A stretch of 64,000 nt of DNA, taken from assembly GCA_024508675.1 (NCBI GenBank), contig JANINQ010000006.1:186001-250000 (forward strand), in the 5' to 3' direction. This DNA is from Afipia sp. (GTDB lineage Bacteria; Pseudomonadota; Alphaproteobacteria; Rhizobiales; Xanthobacteraceae). A model generated the notes under the pieces. It did not search any database. It saw only the letters and a list, made by a program, of their open reading frames with translations, and was not told the origin of the DNA. The translations under genes were made by a program, and so were the position numbers. The stretch's first letter is position 1; each line of letters begins with the position of its first letter. Positions 1 to 9,199 of the stretch are shown here, piece by piece.

Positions 1-812
1 AGATCGACCAGCGCATAGGGCGCGGGATAATGATCTTTCGGCGCGGTCTTCGCCGCCTCGCCGCGCATCCTGCTGGCGAGAAGGCCGCGAACCGGACCAA
101 AATTCATCGCCTTCGCCAACAGACCCCGCTTGTGCGGCCGCAGCCGCCCGAAGATCGCATCCTTCACCGCGTTGCGGACATGGCGCTCCTGCGTCACGGC
201 ATCGACGAGGCCAAGCGACTTCGCCTTGCGGGCGTCGATGGTCTTGCCAGTCAGCATCATGGTCATTGCTTCGAGCGGACTGACCAGATGCGTAAAGCGC
301 GCGGTGCCTCCCAAGCCCGGATGCAGACCGAGCATCACTTCGGGAAATCCGAAGCGCGCGTTATCGATGGCGATGCGTGTGTTGCAGGCCAGCGCCACTT
401 CAAGGCCACCACCGAGGCAAAAACCGTGGATCACGGCCACGGTCGGAATCTTGAAGGCTTCCAGCCGGTCGACCACCGAGTGCGCACGCGCCATCCGCGT
501 TTCGACCTCGCGCGGATCGCTCACCCCGCGAAACTCGTTGACATCGGCGCCGGCAATGAAGCCGGAAGGCTTTGCCGAGCGGATGACTATGCCAGCCGGG
601 CGATCCTGCTCCAGCCCAGCAATGACGGTCTCGAACTCCACCAGTACATCTTCGGACAGCGTGTTGGCGCTGGTGCCTTCGCGATCGAACAGCAGCCAGG
701 CGATGCCGTCGTCGTCGCGCGTCAGCTTGAAGTTCCTGTAAGGCCCGGCAACAGGCTCGGGTCCGAGTTCAAGCACACGGTCCTTGAGAACATCCATGAT
801 GCGTGAGTCCAT
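1..812 (-). CDS. fadJ: Fatty-acid oxidation complex alpha subunit (enoyl-CoA hydratase / 3-hydroxyacyl-CoA dehydrogenase), 5' part only
   Basis: The first 270 codons are present and the gene runs off the left edge. The visible part is the N-terminal crotonase domain, which hydrates trans-2-enoyl-CoA. It shows the oxyanion-hole segment GFIAGAD (residues 84-90), GGGLE with Glu138, and GFPEVMLG with Glu158, so both catalytic glutamates of hydratases are present. The C-terminal 3-hydroxyacyl-CoA dehydrogenase half, if there is one, lies outside the window; the multifunctional call rests on the family-like extension past residue 200 (RLRPHKRGLLAKAMNF). The start is the ATG at 812, 10 bp after the thiolase stop, so the gene is the third member of a fadE-fadI-fadJ operon. 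Confidence 0.85.
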   Translation of the reverse strand, partial: MDSRIMDVLKDRVLELGPEPVAGPYRNFKLTRDDDGIAWLLFDREGTSANTLSEDVLVEFETVIAGLEQDRPAGIVIRSAKPSGFIAGADVNEFRGVSDPREVETRMARAHSVVDRLEAFKIPTVAVIHGFCLGGGLEVALACNTRIAIDNARFGFPEVMLGLHPGLGGTARFTHLVSPLEAMTMMLTGKTIDARKAKSLGLVDAVTQERHVRNAVKDAIFGRLRPHKRGLLAKAMNFGPVRGLLASRMRGEAAKTAPKDHYPAPYALVD

Positions 813-822
813 GTCCGTTCCC

Positions 823-2106
823 TTACACTGTCTCGATCAGCATCGCGCCGCCGAGGCCGCCGCCGATGCATTCGGTGGCGATGCCGCGCCGGGTGCCGAG
901 CCGCTTCATCGCATTGACGAGATGAAGCACGATGCGGTTGCCGCTGGTGCCGACCGGATGGCCGAGGCTGATCGCGCCGCCATCGACATTGAGCTTGGCG
1001 CGATCGATCTCGCCCGCCGCACTATCGAGGCCCAGCACCTCACGGCAGAACTTGTCATCCTTCCATGCCGCCAGACACGCCAGCACCTGCGAGGCAAACG
1101 CCTCGTTGATTTCCCAGGTCTCTATGTCCTGCAGCTTGAGCTTGTTGCGCCTCAGGAGTTCATTCGACGATAAAACCGGCCCGAAACCCATGATCGCCGG
1201 ATCGAGTCCCGACCACTGGCTGTCAATGATGATCGCTTTCGGCTTGAGGCCATATTTGTTGACGGCATCTTCGGACGCCAGAATGGTCCAGCACGCGCCG
1301 TCGGTGATCTGGGACGAATTGCCCGGCGTCACCTGCCCCCATGGCCGCTCGAAGGCTGGCTTGAGCTTGGCCAGTTTTTCCATTGAGGAATCCGGCCGCA
1401 CGCCGTCGTCGTGATCATAGAATTTTCCGTCGCGCGCGAAGGCTGTTTCGACCTCGCCGTGCAGGAAACCCTGCGCCTGTGCGGTCGCCAGTCGCTGATG
1501 GCTTTCCACCGCATAGGCATCGGCCTGCTCGCGGGTCACGCCCATCAGATGGGCGATGACTTCGGCGGTCTGTCCCATGTTGAGGTCGGTGATCGGATCG
1601 GTCAGCCCGCGCTCAAGCCCGATGATCGGCTTGAAGTCCCTTGGGCGCGCTTTCAGGAACGCCGCGACTTTCGACATGGAATCCTTGGCGGATGCCAATC
1701 GGGCGAACCAGCGCACGCCGGACTGCGGAAACACCAGCGGCGCGTAGCTTAAGGCTTCCGCGCCGCCCGCCAGAATCATGTCGGCCTTGCCAGCTTCGAT
1801 ATACCTGTATGCAGTGTCGATCGACTGCATGCCGGAACCGCAGTTGATCTGCACGGTGAACGCCACCATGCGCTCGCCCATGCCCAATCGTAACGCCGCG
1901 ACACGTGCGGGATTCATCTCGTCGGCAATGACATTGACGCAGCCAAGGATGACCTGATCGAACGCACTCGGCGCAAACGGCTGCCGCGCCAGCAGGGGCC
2001 GCCCGGCCTGAACCGCCAGATCGACCGGGGTGAACGGCCCCGGCCCGCCTTGTGCCTTCAGAAATGGCGTGCGCGCGCCGTCGATAATGTAAACCGGACG
2101 CGCCAT
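823..2106 (-). CDS. fadI: Acetyl-CoA acyltransferase (thiolase) of fatty-acid beta-oxidation
   Basis: A 427-residue thiolase that cleaves 3-ketoacyl-CoA with CoA. The nucleophile Cys89 sits in NCGSGMQS, the acid/base pair is His383 (GHPVGTSGN) and Cys413 (CIGGGLGG), and NEAFA is present. The length is slightly above the usual 390-400 residues, as in the FadI branch. Its ATG overlaps the stop of the upstream acyl-CoA dehydrogenase by one base (TGATG), and the hydratase/dehydrogenase follows 10 bp later, so all three steps after acyl-CoA formation are encoded together. The fadI rather than fadA symbol is inferred from the length and the FadJ-like partner. Confidence 0.88.
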   Translation of the reverse strand: MARPVYIIDGARTPFLKAQGGPGPFTPVDLAVQAGRPLLARQPFAPSAFDQVILGCVNVIADEMNPARVAALRLGMGERMVAFTVQINCGSGMQSIDTAYRYIEAGKADMILAGGAEALSYAPLVFPQSGVRWFARLASAKDSMSKVAAFLKARPRDFKPIIGLERGLTDPITDLNMGQTAEVIAHLMGVTREQADAYAVESHQRLATAQAQGFLHGEVETAFARDGKFYDHDDGVRPDSSMEKLAKLKPAFERPWGQVTPGNSSQITDGACWTILASEDAVNKYGLKPKAIIIDSQWSGLDPAIMGFGPVLSSNELLRRNKLKLQDIETWEINEAFASQVLACLAAWKDDKFCREVLGLDSAAGEIDRAKLNVDGGAISLGHPVGTSGNRIVLHLVNAMKRLGTRRGIATECIGGGLGGAMLIETV

Positions 2107-4367
2107 CAGCTTGCCGCCCTGTCCGGCGTGGTCTGCTTTGTCTCGCTGCGCTTGTGATAGATCGGCGACAATGCTTCCGGAGCGAAGTCATCGACCTCGA
2201 TCACCAGCGCGACCGCATCATGCGCAGCCTTGAGCTTCTCGCCTTCCTCGGCGGTGATCACACCCTTCTTCACAGCTTCGCTCCAGTCGCGGATTTTTGC
2301 AGCATGCATCTTCTTCTCGGTCACCTCATTGGCGGTGACCAGCAGGAACGCTTTCTCAAGGCGCGCCAGCGGCCCGTCATCATTGGCATGATAGAGACCC
2401 GCCGTCAGCCGGTCACGCGCCGCCGAAGGTGCAAGGATCAGTTGCGCACAACGATGCACCACGTCATCCGACGGCCCGAGCGGATTGGCGCCGAGCGGCT
2501 GGATCAGAACTTTGAGGATAATGCCGACAAAGCGGTTCGGCAGGTTCGCGATCACTTCCGCAAGCCGGTTCTCAATGGTGCGGATGCCGTTCGCCATCAC
2601 CCATTCGAGCGCCGGAAAATCAGCCTCCTGACAGCCTTCGTCGTCCCACCGCTTCAGGGCCGCCGAGAGCAGATAAAGCTCGGAGAGAATGTCGCCGAGA
2701 CGCGCGGACAGCATCTCCTTGCGCTTGAGCGCACCGCCGAGCGTCAGCAGCGCCATGTCGGAGCACAGCGCAAACGCTGCCGAGTAACGCGATAGCTGGC
2801 GATAGTAACCGGTAGCGGCCCCGGCCTGCGGCGCAGGCGCGAATGCACCGCCGGTCCAGCTCCGGCCCCAGGCGCGGAATACATTGGTGATGGCGTGGCC
2901 CACATGCTTCCAGAACGAGGTATCGAAATCGGCGAGCCCTTTCTTCTGGTCTGTCTCGCCAATCGCATTCATCTCGCTCAGCAAATAGGGATGTGCGCGC
3001 ACCGATCCCTGCCCGAATACGATCAGGTTACGGGTCAGGATGTTCGCGCCTTCCACCGTAATCGCGACCGGCACCGAGCGATAAAGACTGCCCATATAAT
3101 TCTGCGGACCGTCGATCACCGCCTTGCCGCCGTGAACATCCATCGCATCATCGGTCGCGATGCGCAGACGCTCGGTGGCATGCAGCTTCATGATGCCGGA
3201 GATCACCGCCGGATGGATGCCCTCATTGAGCGCGGCACAGGTCAGGCGGCGCGCGGCGTCGAGTTGATAGGCCGTGCCGGCAATGCGCGCCAGCGGCTCC
3301 TCGATGCCTTCGAACTTTCCAATCGGCACATGGAATTGTTCGCGGATGCGCGCATAGGCGCCGGTCGCGCGCGCGCAATACGCAGCACCCGCGGACGACT
3401 GCGACGGCAAGGAAATGCCGCGGCCCGCGGCGAGCGCCGTCATCAGCATCTTCCAGCCCTGACCGATCCGTTCTTGCCCACCGATAATGAAGTCCATCGG
3501 AATGAAAACGTCCTTGCCCCAGTTAGGGCCATTCTGAAACACCTGCATTGCAGGGAGATGGCGGCGGCCGATGCTGACGCCCGGCAGGTCGGTCGGAATC
3601 AGCGCTACCGTGATGCCGAGTTCTTCCTCGCTGCCGATCAGGTGATCCGGATCGTAGGCTTTGAAGGCGAGTCCGAGCAGTGTCGCCACCGGGCCAAGCG
3701 TGATGTAGCGCTTGTGCCAGTTCAGGCGCAGGCCGAGCGTTTCCTTGCCGTTAAATGTGCCTTTGCAGATGATGCCGGTGTCGATCATCGAGGCAGCGTC
3801 GGAGCCGGCTTCCGGGCTGGTCAGGCCGAAGCAGGGAATTTCCCGCCCTGCTGCAAGACCCGGTAGCCATTTGTCGCGCTGTTCCTTCGTGCCGAAGTGC
3901 ATCAGGAGTTCGCCCGGCCCGAGCGAATTCGGGACCATCACCGTGACCGCCGCCGTCACCGAGCGGGTCGAGATCTTCCGCACCACTTCCGAGTGCGCGT
4001 AGGGCGAGAAGCCAAGGCCGCCGTACTCCTTCGGAATGATCATGCCGAGAAATTTGTTGCGCTTGATGAAATCCCAAACCTCGGGCGGCAGGTCGCGCCA
4101 CTCCCAGGTGACCTTCCAGTCGTCGATCATGCCGCACAGTTCTTCGACAGGCCCGTTCAGGAAGGCTGTCTCCTCGTCGGTCAGCTTCGCCGGTGCAAAG
4201 GCCAGCAGCTTCAACCAGTCGGGATTGCCGGTGAACAGATCGGCGTCCCACCAGACATCGCCGGCCTCGAGCGCCTCGCGCTCGGTGTCGGACATCGGCG
4301 GCAGCGCCTTGTGCGCCCATGCATAGATCGGACGGGTGATGAGATCGCGGCGGAGGGAGAAGCTCAT
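2106..4367 (-). CDS. fadE: Large acyl-CoA dehydrogenase, FadE type (with C-terminal DUF1974)
   Basis: A roughly 753-residue flavoprotein catalysing the first oxidation of long-chain acyl-CoA. The length is about twice that of ordinary acyl-CoA dehydrogenases and matches E. coli FadE, which carries an extra C-terminal domain. The core runs through GFGLTSPEAGSDA-like (CFGLTSPEAGSDA) and EGANILTRNLI, where the glutamate is the family's catalytic base. I placed the start at 4367 (MSFSLRR) because AAGGA lies about 7 bases upstream; an in-frame start 13 codons earlier has no such site. First gene of the operon with thiolase and hydratase. A 15-bp palindrome lies about 90 bp upstream. Confidence 0.9.
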   Translation of the reverse strand: MSFSLRRDLITRPIYAWAHKALPPMSDTEREALEAGDVWWDADLFTGNPDWLKLLAFAPAKLTDEETAFLNGPVEELCGMIDDWKVTWEWRDLPPEVWDFIKRNKFLGMIIPKEYGGLGFSPYAHSEVVRKISTRSVTAAVTVMVPNSLGPGELLMHFGTKEQRDKWLPGLAAGREIPCFGLTSPEAGSDAASMIDTGIICKGTFNGKETLGLRLNWHKRYITLGPVATLLGLAFKAYDPDHLIGSEEELGITVALIPTDLPGVSIGRRHLPAMQVFQNGPNWGKDVFIPMDFIIGGQERIGQGWKMLMTALAAGRGISLPSQSSAGAAYCARATGAYARIREQFHVPIGKFEGIEEPLARIAGTAYQLDAARRLTCAALNEGIHPAVISGIMKLHATERLRIATDDAMDVHGGKAVIDGPQNYMGSLYRSVPVAITVEGANILTRNLIVFGQGSVRAHPYLLSEMNAIGETDQKKGLADFDTSFWKHVGHAITNVFRAWGRSWTGGAFAPAPQAGAATGYYRQLSRYSAAFALCSDMALLTLGGALKRKEMLSARLGDILSELYLLSAALKRWDDEGCQEADFPALEWVMANGIRTIENRLAEVIANLPNRFVGIILKVLIQPLGANPLGPSDDVVHRCAQLILAPSAARDRLTAGLYHANDDGPLARLEKAFLLVTANEVTEKKMHAAKIRDWSEAVKKGVITAEEGEKLKAAHDAVALVIEVDDFAPEALSPIYHKRSETKQTTPDRAAS

Positions 4368-4457
4368 GGGACGATCCTTTGCCGGTTCAGGCGGCCCTGC
4401 GGACAATCACGCTGAAATGCTAGCCTGCCAGGTTTGGAAAACAACTTCGATCTTATG

Positions 4458-4472
4458 TCGCGTTTGACGCGA
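4458..4472. promoter_or_regulatory. Candidate operator palindrome upstream of fadE
   Basis: TCGCGT-TTG-ACGCGA is a perfect 6-bp inverted repeat with a 3-base centre, in the 170-bp leader between fadE and the flavin reductase. It is the only clear dyad there. The binding protein is not known; no regulator gene is adjacent. Confidence 0.35.
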
Positions 4473-4578
4473 AAGCCCCGGAAAATACCTACGGTTCAAT
4501 AACCTGCGCGCAGCCGGATCGTTCCTGCCTGCGACCTGATCACTCAGTTTCTCACACGAACTTGAGGCCGCGAAAGCC

Positions 4579-5196
4579 TCAGCGCGGCCGGATCATCTCG
4601 AACATCATGTCGGGCCGGATCTGGGCATAGTCCCCCATCCGTCCAGCACGCAGGATCGGATAGGCCTCGGCGGTCTGGTAGACACCGTCTCTAATCAGGC
4701 TCTTGTCGATATGAACCGCGACGACTTCGCCGAACGTCACCCAGGCATCGGCTTTCTTGCCGTCGACACCCTCAAGCTGGATCATCTGGGTGAACTTGCA
4801 TTCGAACGACACGAGGCTTTCGCCCACGCGTGGCACATCAACCTTGCGGCTCGGCGCCTTGGTCAGTCCGGAAATCGTGAACTCGTCGGTCTCGTGCGGC
4901 ACACTGGCCGAGGTCATGTTCATCTGCTCGGCGACATGCTTGGTCACCAGATTCCAGGTGAACTCCTTGGTCTCCTGAATGTTGGAGACACTGTCCTTCC
5001 AGCCGGTGGACGAAAAGCCGATGATCGGCGGCACATAGCAAAATGCGTTGAAGAAGCTGTAAGGCGCGAGGTTGACGTGCCCCTTGGCATCCTTCGAGGC
5101 GATCCAGCCGATGGGACGGGGACCGACAATGGCGTTGAACGGATCGTGCCGGAGGCCGTGACCCTGTGAAGGTTCGTAATAATGAAAATCAGCCAT
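4579..5196 (-). CDS. Flavin reductase-like (FMN-binding split barrel) protein
   Basis: A 205-residue member of the flavin reductase / DIM6-NTAB family, soluble FMN-binding proteins that either reduce flavin with NAD(P)H or act as oxidases. The family signature near the N terminus is clear: GPRPIGWIAS, then NLAPYSFFNAF and SNIQETKEFTWNLV. I chose the ATG at 5196 (MADFHYYEP), which fits the usual N terminus; an in-frame ATG at 5229 lies inside an inverted repeat and would add 11 unrelated residues. It is a single gene with a repeat-filled gap upstream, so it is probably transcribed alone. Substrate unknown. Confidence 0.78.
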   Translation of the reverse strand: MADFHYYEPSQGHGLRHDPFNAIVGPRPIGWIASKDAKGHVNLAPYSFFNAFCYVPPIIGFSSTGWKDSVSNIQETKEFTWNLVTKHVAEQMNMTSASVPHETDEFTISGLTKAPSRKVDVPRVGESLVSFECKFTQMIQLEGVDGKKADAWVTFGEVVAVHIDKSLIRDGVYQTAEAYPILRAGRMGDYAQIRPDMMFEMIRPR

Positions 5197-5210
5197 GAAT
5201 CGCTTTGCCT

Positions 5211-5290
5211 GGTGAAGTGGATTTGACATTCGCCACCCGCTGGCAGCGAGTCGTCAAAGGGAATGTCAAATCCTAAACTCCACCAGAAAT
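5211..5290. repeat. Inverted-repeat element A
   Basis: GGATTTGACATTC (5219-5231) and GAATGTCAAATCC (5261-5273) are perfect 13-bp inverted arms. The similarity continues outwards imperfectly into TGGTGAAG and CTCCACCA, for arms near 24 bp. The element sits directly before the flavin reductase coding region and beside a second inverted repeat, and looks like a dispersed intergenic palindrome rather than a simple terminator. Confidence 0.7.
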
Positions 5291-5300
5291 TTGTATTTTG

Positions 5301-5376
5301 CTAGTGGTCCTTTGATTCTAACATTCGCAGAAATGCCTGCTGAAACGGGATGCGAATGTTAGAATCGGACCACTAG
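5301..5376. repeat. Inverted-repeat element B, overlapping the TetR stop codon
   Basis: Left arm 5301-5329 (CTAGTGGTCC, four extra bases, then ATTCTAACATTCGCA) pairs with right arm 5351-5376 (TGCGAATGTTAGAAT, two bases, then GGACCACTAG). Arms match over about 25 bp around a 21-base loop. The right arm supplies the last codon and TAG stop of the TetR gene. A near-identical palindrome is, to my recollection, dispersed in Bradyrhizobium and relatives. Confidence 0.75.
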
Positions 5377-5996
5377 CGGGCATTACCCGACAGTTCGGGC
5401 GTGCCCAGCGTAAGGCCGGCGATGATAAAGTCTATCATTTGATCGAGGTCCGGCCCTGGCTTTTTTGCGCTCTGTTCGATCATCTGCGGATGGAAGAAAC
5501 GCAGCATGGCGGCGCAAACACACTTCGAGCCCAGCTCAACGTCCGTGACATTGAAGACACCGGCCTTGGCGCCATCGGCGATCACCGCGCCGATGGACAT
5601 GACAATGCGCTGGATATGGGCATCGCAGACATCCCAGCTCTCTTCCATCGCGATGGCGACCATCTCGTGAATCTTGGCGTCACCGACAAACCGCTCGGCG
5701 TTCATCACGCTGACCGTGGCGAGCAATTCCTTGAGACGTTCGCGTGGCGGCGTCGGCTTGGCAGCGATGGCTTCCGCGGCATCCTCGACTTCAGCCATCA
5801 GCCGCCGCGCCACGCCTTCATGAATCGCCTTCTTCGAGTCGAAAAAGCGATAGATATTGGCCGGAGACATCTTCAGCGTCTTGGCAATGTCCGCAACCGT
5901 GGTCTTGAGATAGCCGATGTCGCGAAACAGCCGCTCGGCGGTCGCGAGGATGCGGCATTTCATTTCCGTTTCGGTATCGTCGTGAAGCAGAGCCAT
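5373..5996 (-). CDS. TetR-family regulator of the RND efflux operon
   Basis: A 207-residue repressor with the N-terminal TetR helix-turn-helix at about residues 15-60 (ATAERLFRDIGYLKTT, then MSPANIYRFFDSKKAI). The C-terminal ligand domain resembles TetR_C members found beside efflux pumps. It lies 29 bp after the pump gene on the same strand, so it is probably the last gene of the MFP-pump-TetR operon and likely represses it by binding the dyad before the fusion-protein gene; that link is inferred. The last codons and stop are formed by a dispersed inverted repeat, so the natural C terminus may have been altered by its insertion. Confidence 0.85.
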   Translation of the reverse strand: MALLHDDTETEMKCRILATAERLFRDIGYLKTTVADIAKTLKMSPANIYRFFDSKKAIHEGVARRLMAEVEDAAEAIAAKPTPPRERLKELLATVSVMNAERFVGDAKIHEMVAIAMEESWDVCDAHIQRIVMSIGAVIADGAKAGVFNVTDVELGSKCVCAAMLRFFHPQMIEQSAKKPGPDLDQMIDFIIAGLTLGTPELSGNAR

Positions 5997-6025
5997 TTGA
6001 TTTCTTAAGTCTCGTACCTGGTCAC

Positions 6026-9000
6026 TTATTCAGCGGCATGAGCCAGCGGCGGCGCGTGCTTGATCTGGCCCGGCTGCGCAGGCAGCGGAATCTCGCCCTC
6101 GCCGCGCTCGTCCAGACTCTTTCTGAACCATAGCGCATAGAGGCCGGGCAGGAACAGCAGGGTGAGGAATGTTGCAACGAACAATCCACCCATGATGGTG
6201 ATAGCCATCGGCCCCCAGAACGCCGAGCGGGACAGCGGGATCATCGCCAGAATCGCCGCCAGCGCGGTCAGCACCACCGGACGGGCACGGCGGACCGTGG
6301 CTTCGACGATGGCCTCGCGCCGGGTCAGGCCGTGGGCGACATCGGTCTCGATCTGATCGACCAGAATCACCGAGTTGCGCATGATCATGCCGGCCAGCGC
6401 GATCAGGCCGAGCAACGCCACGAAGCCGAACGGGCTTCCGGCGATGTTGAGACCCAGCGAGGCACCGACAATGCCGAGCGGCGCGGTCAGGAACACCAGC
6501 ACCAGCCGCGAGAAGCTCTGCAACTGGATCATCAGCAGCGTCAGCATGCCGATGACCATCAGTGGGAACAGCTTGTTGATCGAGGCATTGCCCTTTTCGG
6601 ATTCCTCGATCGCGCCGCCGATCTCGATACGATAAGCCGGCTTCAGGCTCTTGCGGATGCCTTCGAGCTTGGGCCAGATCGCATTGGTCACGTCTGGTGC
6701 CTGCACGCCATCGACAATATCGGCCCGCACAGTGATGGCCATGTCGCGGTTGCGCCGCCACAGGATCGGCTCCTCGTGAGCGTATTCGATCTTCGCAATC
6801 TGCGACAGCGGCACGGCGACGCCACCCCGCGAATAGATCGTCAGGTCGCCGACATGACCGAGATCGAGCCGCTCGCCGGGAACCGCGCGAGCTACTACAC
6901 CCACCTTCTCGATGCCGTCACGCAACGTCGTCACCTGCGCGCCGGAAATCAGCATCGCCAGCGACTGCGAAATGTCCTGCGGCGTCAGGCCGAGCGCGCG
7001 GGCACGGTCCTGATCGACAGCGAGCTTGAGGTAAGGCGTTTGCTCGTTCCAGTCGAGATGCGGATCGACCACCTTGTTGTTGGCGCGCATGACCTCGCGC
7101 ACCTGATAGGCAATGTCACGCACAGTCTTGGTGTCCGGACCGACCACGCGGAACTGAACCGGAAAGCCGACCGGCGGGCCGAAGTTAAAACGGTCGACGC
7201 GCACGCGCGCTTCCGACAGTGCGCCATCCGCAACGGCTTTCTCCAGTTTTGCCTTGATGCGTTCGCGCGCCGCAACATCCTTCGAGACAATCACGGTTTC
7301 CGAGAACGCCTCGTTCGGCAATTGCGGATTGAGGCCGAGCCAGAACCGCGGAGAACCCTGGCCGACATAGGTCGTGTAGGTCACGATGTCCTTGTCGTCC
7401 TTCAGCAGGTCCTCGGCCTTCTTCACGCTCTCCTTGGTGACATTGAAGGCGGTGCCTTCCGGCAGACGCAACTGCAGGAACAGCTCAGGCCGCTCCGACA
7501 GCGGGAAGAACTGCTGCTGGACATGGCCGAAGCCGACGATGGACAGCACGAACACACCGATGGTCGCCAGCACCACCGTGCCGCGGCGGCGCACACACCA
7601 CTCGATCACCTTCCGCAGACCGCGATACATTCGCGTTTCATAGATCGCGTGCGGATCGTGGTTATGCTTGCCGTGGTTGAAGTTCGGCAGCAGCTTGACG
7701 CCGATATACGGCGTGAAGATCACCGCAACGAACCACGAGGCGACCAGCGCAATCGCCACCACCCAGAAGATGCCGCCGGCATATTCACCGACGGACGAAT
7801 TGGCAAAGCCGATGGGGAGGAAGCCAACGGCCGTGACCAGCGTTCCCGTGAGCATCGGAAACGCGGTTGATTCCCATGCAAAGGAGGCCGCTTTCACGCG
7901 GTCCCATCCCTGCTCCATTTTCACCACCATCATCTCCACTGCGATGATGGCGTCATCGACCAGAAGGCCGAGCGCAATGATCAGCGCACCGAGCGTAATG
8001 CGATGCAGGTCCATGCCCATCGCGTTCATGACGATGAAGACGATGGCCAGCACCAGCGGCACGGACAGCGCGACAACGATACCTGTGCGCCAGCCCAGCG
8101 CGAGGAAGCTCACGAACAGCACGATCGCCAACGCCTCGATGAAGGAGCGCACGAATTCGCCCACCGCGTGCTCGACCACCTTCGGCTGGTCGGCGATCTG
8201 TTCAATGTTGATGCCCTGCGGCACGGCGGCCATGAACTCGTCGGTCGCCTTCTTCACGTTCTCGCCGAGTTCGAGAATGTTGGCGCCCTTGGCCATCACC
8301 ACGCCGATGCCGAGCGCGGGCTTGCCTTCCTGGCGCACCTGATAGGTCGGCGGATCGACAAAGCCATGGGTCACGGTTGCGATGTCGCCGAGCCGGAACA
8401 CCCGGCCGTTGCCTTCGACCGGCGTTTCGGCGACAGCCTTCACGCTGTCATAAGCACCAGTGACGCGCAGCGGCACGCGCTGCGACGAGGTTTCGACGGT
8501 GCCTGCGGGCACCACTGCGTTCTGCTTGGCCAGAGAATCGAACAACGTCTGCGCGGTAATGCCGAGGGTTGCCAGCTTGGCATGCGAGAACTCAACGAAC
8601 ACCCGCTCGTCCTGCGTGCCGTAGAGATTGACCTTGGTGACGTTCTCGACCTTCAGAAGCCGCTGGCGCAGACCTTCGGCCACTTTCTTGAGCTGCGCGT
8701 AATCCGCGCCCTCGCCCGTCATCATGTAGAGGATGGAGTCGACGTCGCCGTATTCGTCGTTGATGTTCGGCCCGATCAGGCTTGCGGGCAGATCACCGCG
8801 GATGTCGCCCAGCTTCTTGCGCAGTTGGTAGAACAACTGCGGTACATCCTTCGCGGGCGTGTTGTCCTTGAAGGTCAGCGTCATCGCGGTGAACGACGGC
8901 TTGGTGTAGGTCTGAACCTTGTCGAAGTAAGGCAGTTCCTGCAGCTTCTTCTCGATCGGGTCCGCGACCTGCTCCTGCATCTCCTTCGCGGTGGCGCCGG

Positions 9001-9163
9001 GCCATATCGCGTTGATGATAACCACCTTGATGGTGAAGGACGGGTCTTCCGCGCGGCCCAGCCGCTCATAGGAGAAGAACCCCGCGATGCCGAGCATCAC
9101 GATGAAGAACAGGATCAGCGTCGGGTGCGCCACGGCCCAGGCGGAGAGATTGAATCGCTTCAT
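6026..9163 (-). CDS. RND multidrug efflux pump, inner-membrane permease
   Basis: A 1045-residue proton-driven exporter of the AcrB/HAE type, full family length. The N terminus is cytosolic then enters the first transmembrane helix (LILFFIVMLGIAGFF). The proton-relay aspartate pair of helix 4 is present in GLLVDDAI, near residue 400. Two large periplasmic loops and twelve helices are predicted from the hydrophobic blocks. The start ATG follows the fusion-protein gene by 36 bp. No outer-membrane channel gene is in the operon, so it must use a TolC-like protein from elsewhere. Substrate range cannot be told from sequence. Confidence 0.92.
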   Translation of the reverse strand: MKRFNLSAWAVAHPTLILFFIVMLGIAGFFSYERLGRAEDPSFTIKVVIINAIWPGATAKEMQEQVADPIEKKLQELPYFDKVQTYTKPSFTAMTLTFKDNTPAKDVPQLFYQLRKKLGDIRGDLPASLIGPNINDEYGDVDSILYMMTGEGADYAQLKKVAEGLRQRLLKVENVTKVNLYGTQDERVFVEFSHAKLATLGITAQTLFDSLAKQNAVVPAGTVETSSQRVPLRVTGAYDSVKAVAETPVEGNGRVFRLGDIATVTHGFVDPPTYQVRQEGKPALGIGVVMAKGANILELGENVKKATDEFMAAVPQGINIEQIADQPKVVEHAVGEFVRSFIEALAIVLFVSFLALGWRTGIVVALSVPLVLAIVFIVMNAMGMDLHRITLGALIIALGLLVDDAIIAVEMMVVKMEQGWDRVKAASFAWESTAFPMLTGTLVTAVGFLPIGFANSSVGEYAGGIFWVVAIALVASWFVAVIFTPYIGVKLLPNFNHGKHNHDPHAIYETRMYRGLRKVIEWCVRRRGTVVLATIGVFVLSIVGFGHVQQQFFPLSERPELFLQLRLPEGTAFNVTKESVKKAEDLLKDDKDIVTYTTYVGQGSPRFWLGLNPQLPNEAFSETVIVSKDVAARERIKAKLEKAVADGALSEARVRVDRFNFGPPVGFPVQFRVVGPDTKTVRDIAYQVREVMRANNKVVDPHLDWNEQTPYLKLAVDQDRARALGLTPQDISQSLAMLISGAQVTTLRDGIEKVGVVARAVPGERLDLGHVGDLTIYSRGGVAVPLSQIAKIEYAHEEPILWRRNRDMAITVRADIVDGVQAPDVTNAIWPKLEGIRKSLKPAYRIEIGGAIEESEKGNASINKLFPLMVIGMLTLLMIQLQSFSRLVLVFLTAPLGIVGASLGLNIAGSPFGFVALLGLIALAGMIMRNSVILVDQIETDVAHGLTRREAIVEATVRRARPVVLTALAAILAMIPLSRSAFWGPMAITIMGGLFVATFLTLLFLPGLYALWFRKSLDERGEGEIPLPAQPGQIKHAPPLAHAAE

Positions 9164-9199
9164 CGGACCCTCGTATGTCTGCGGGGGATAGGCGTTGAA

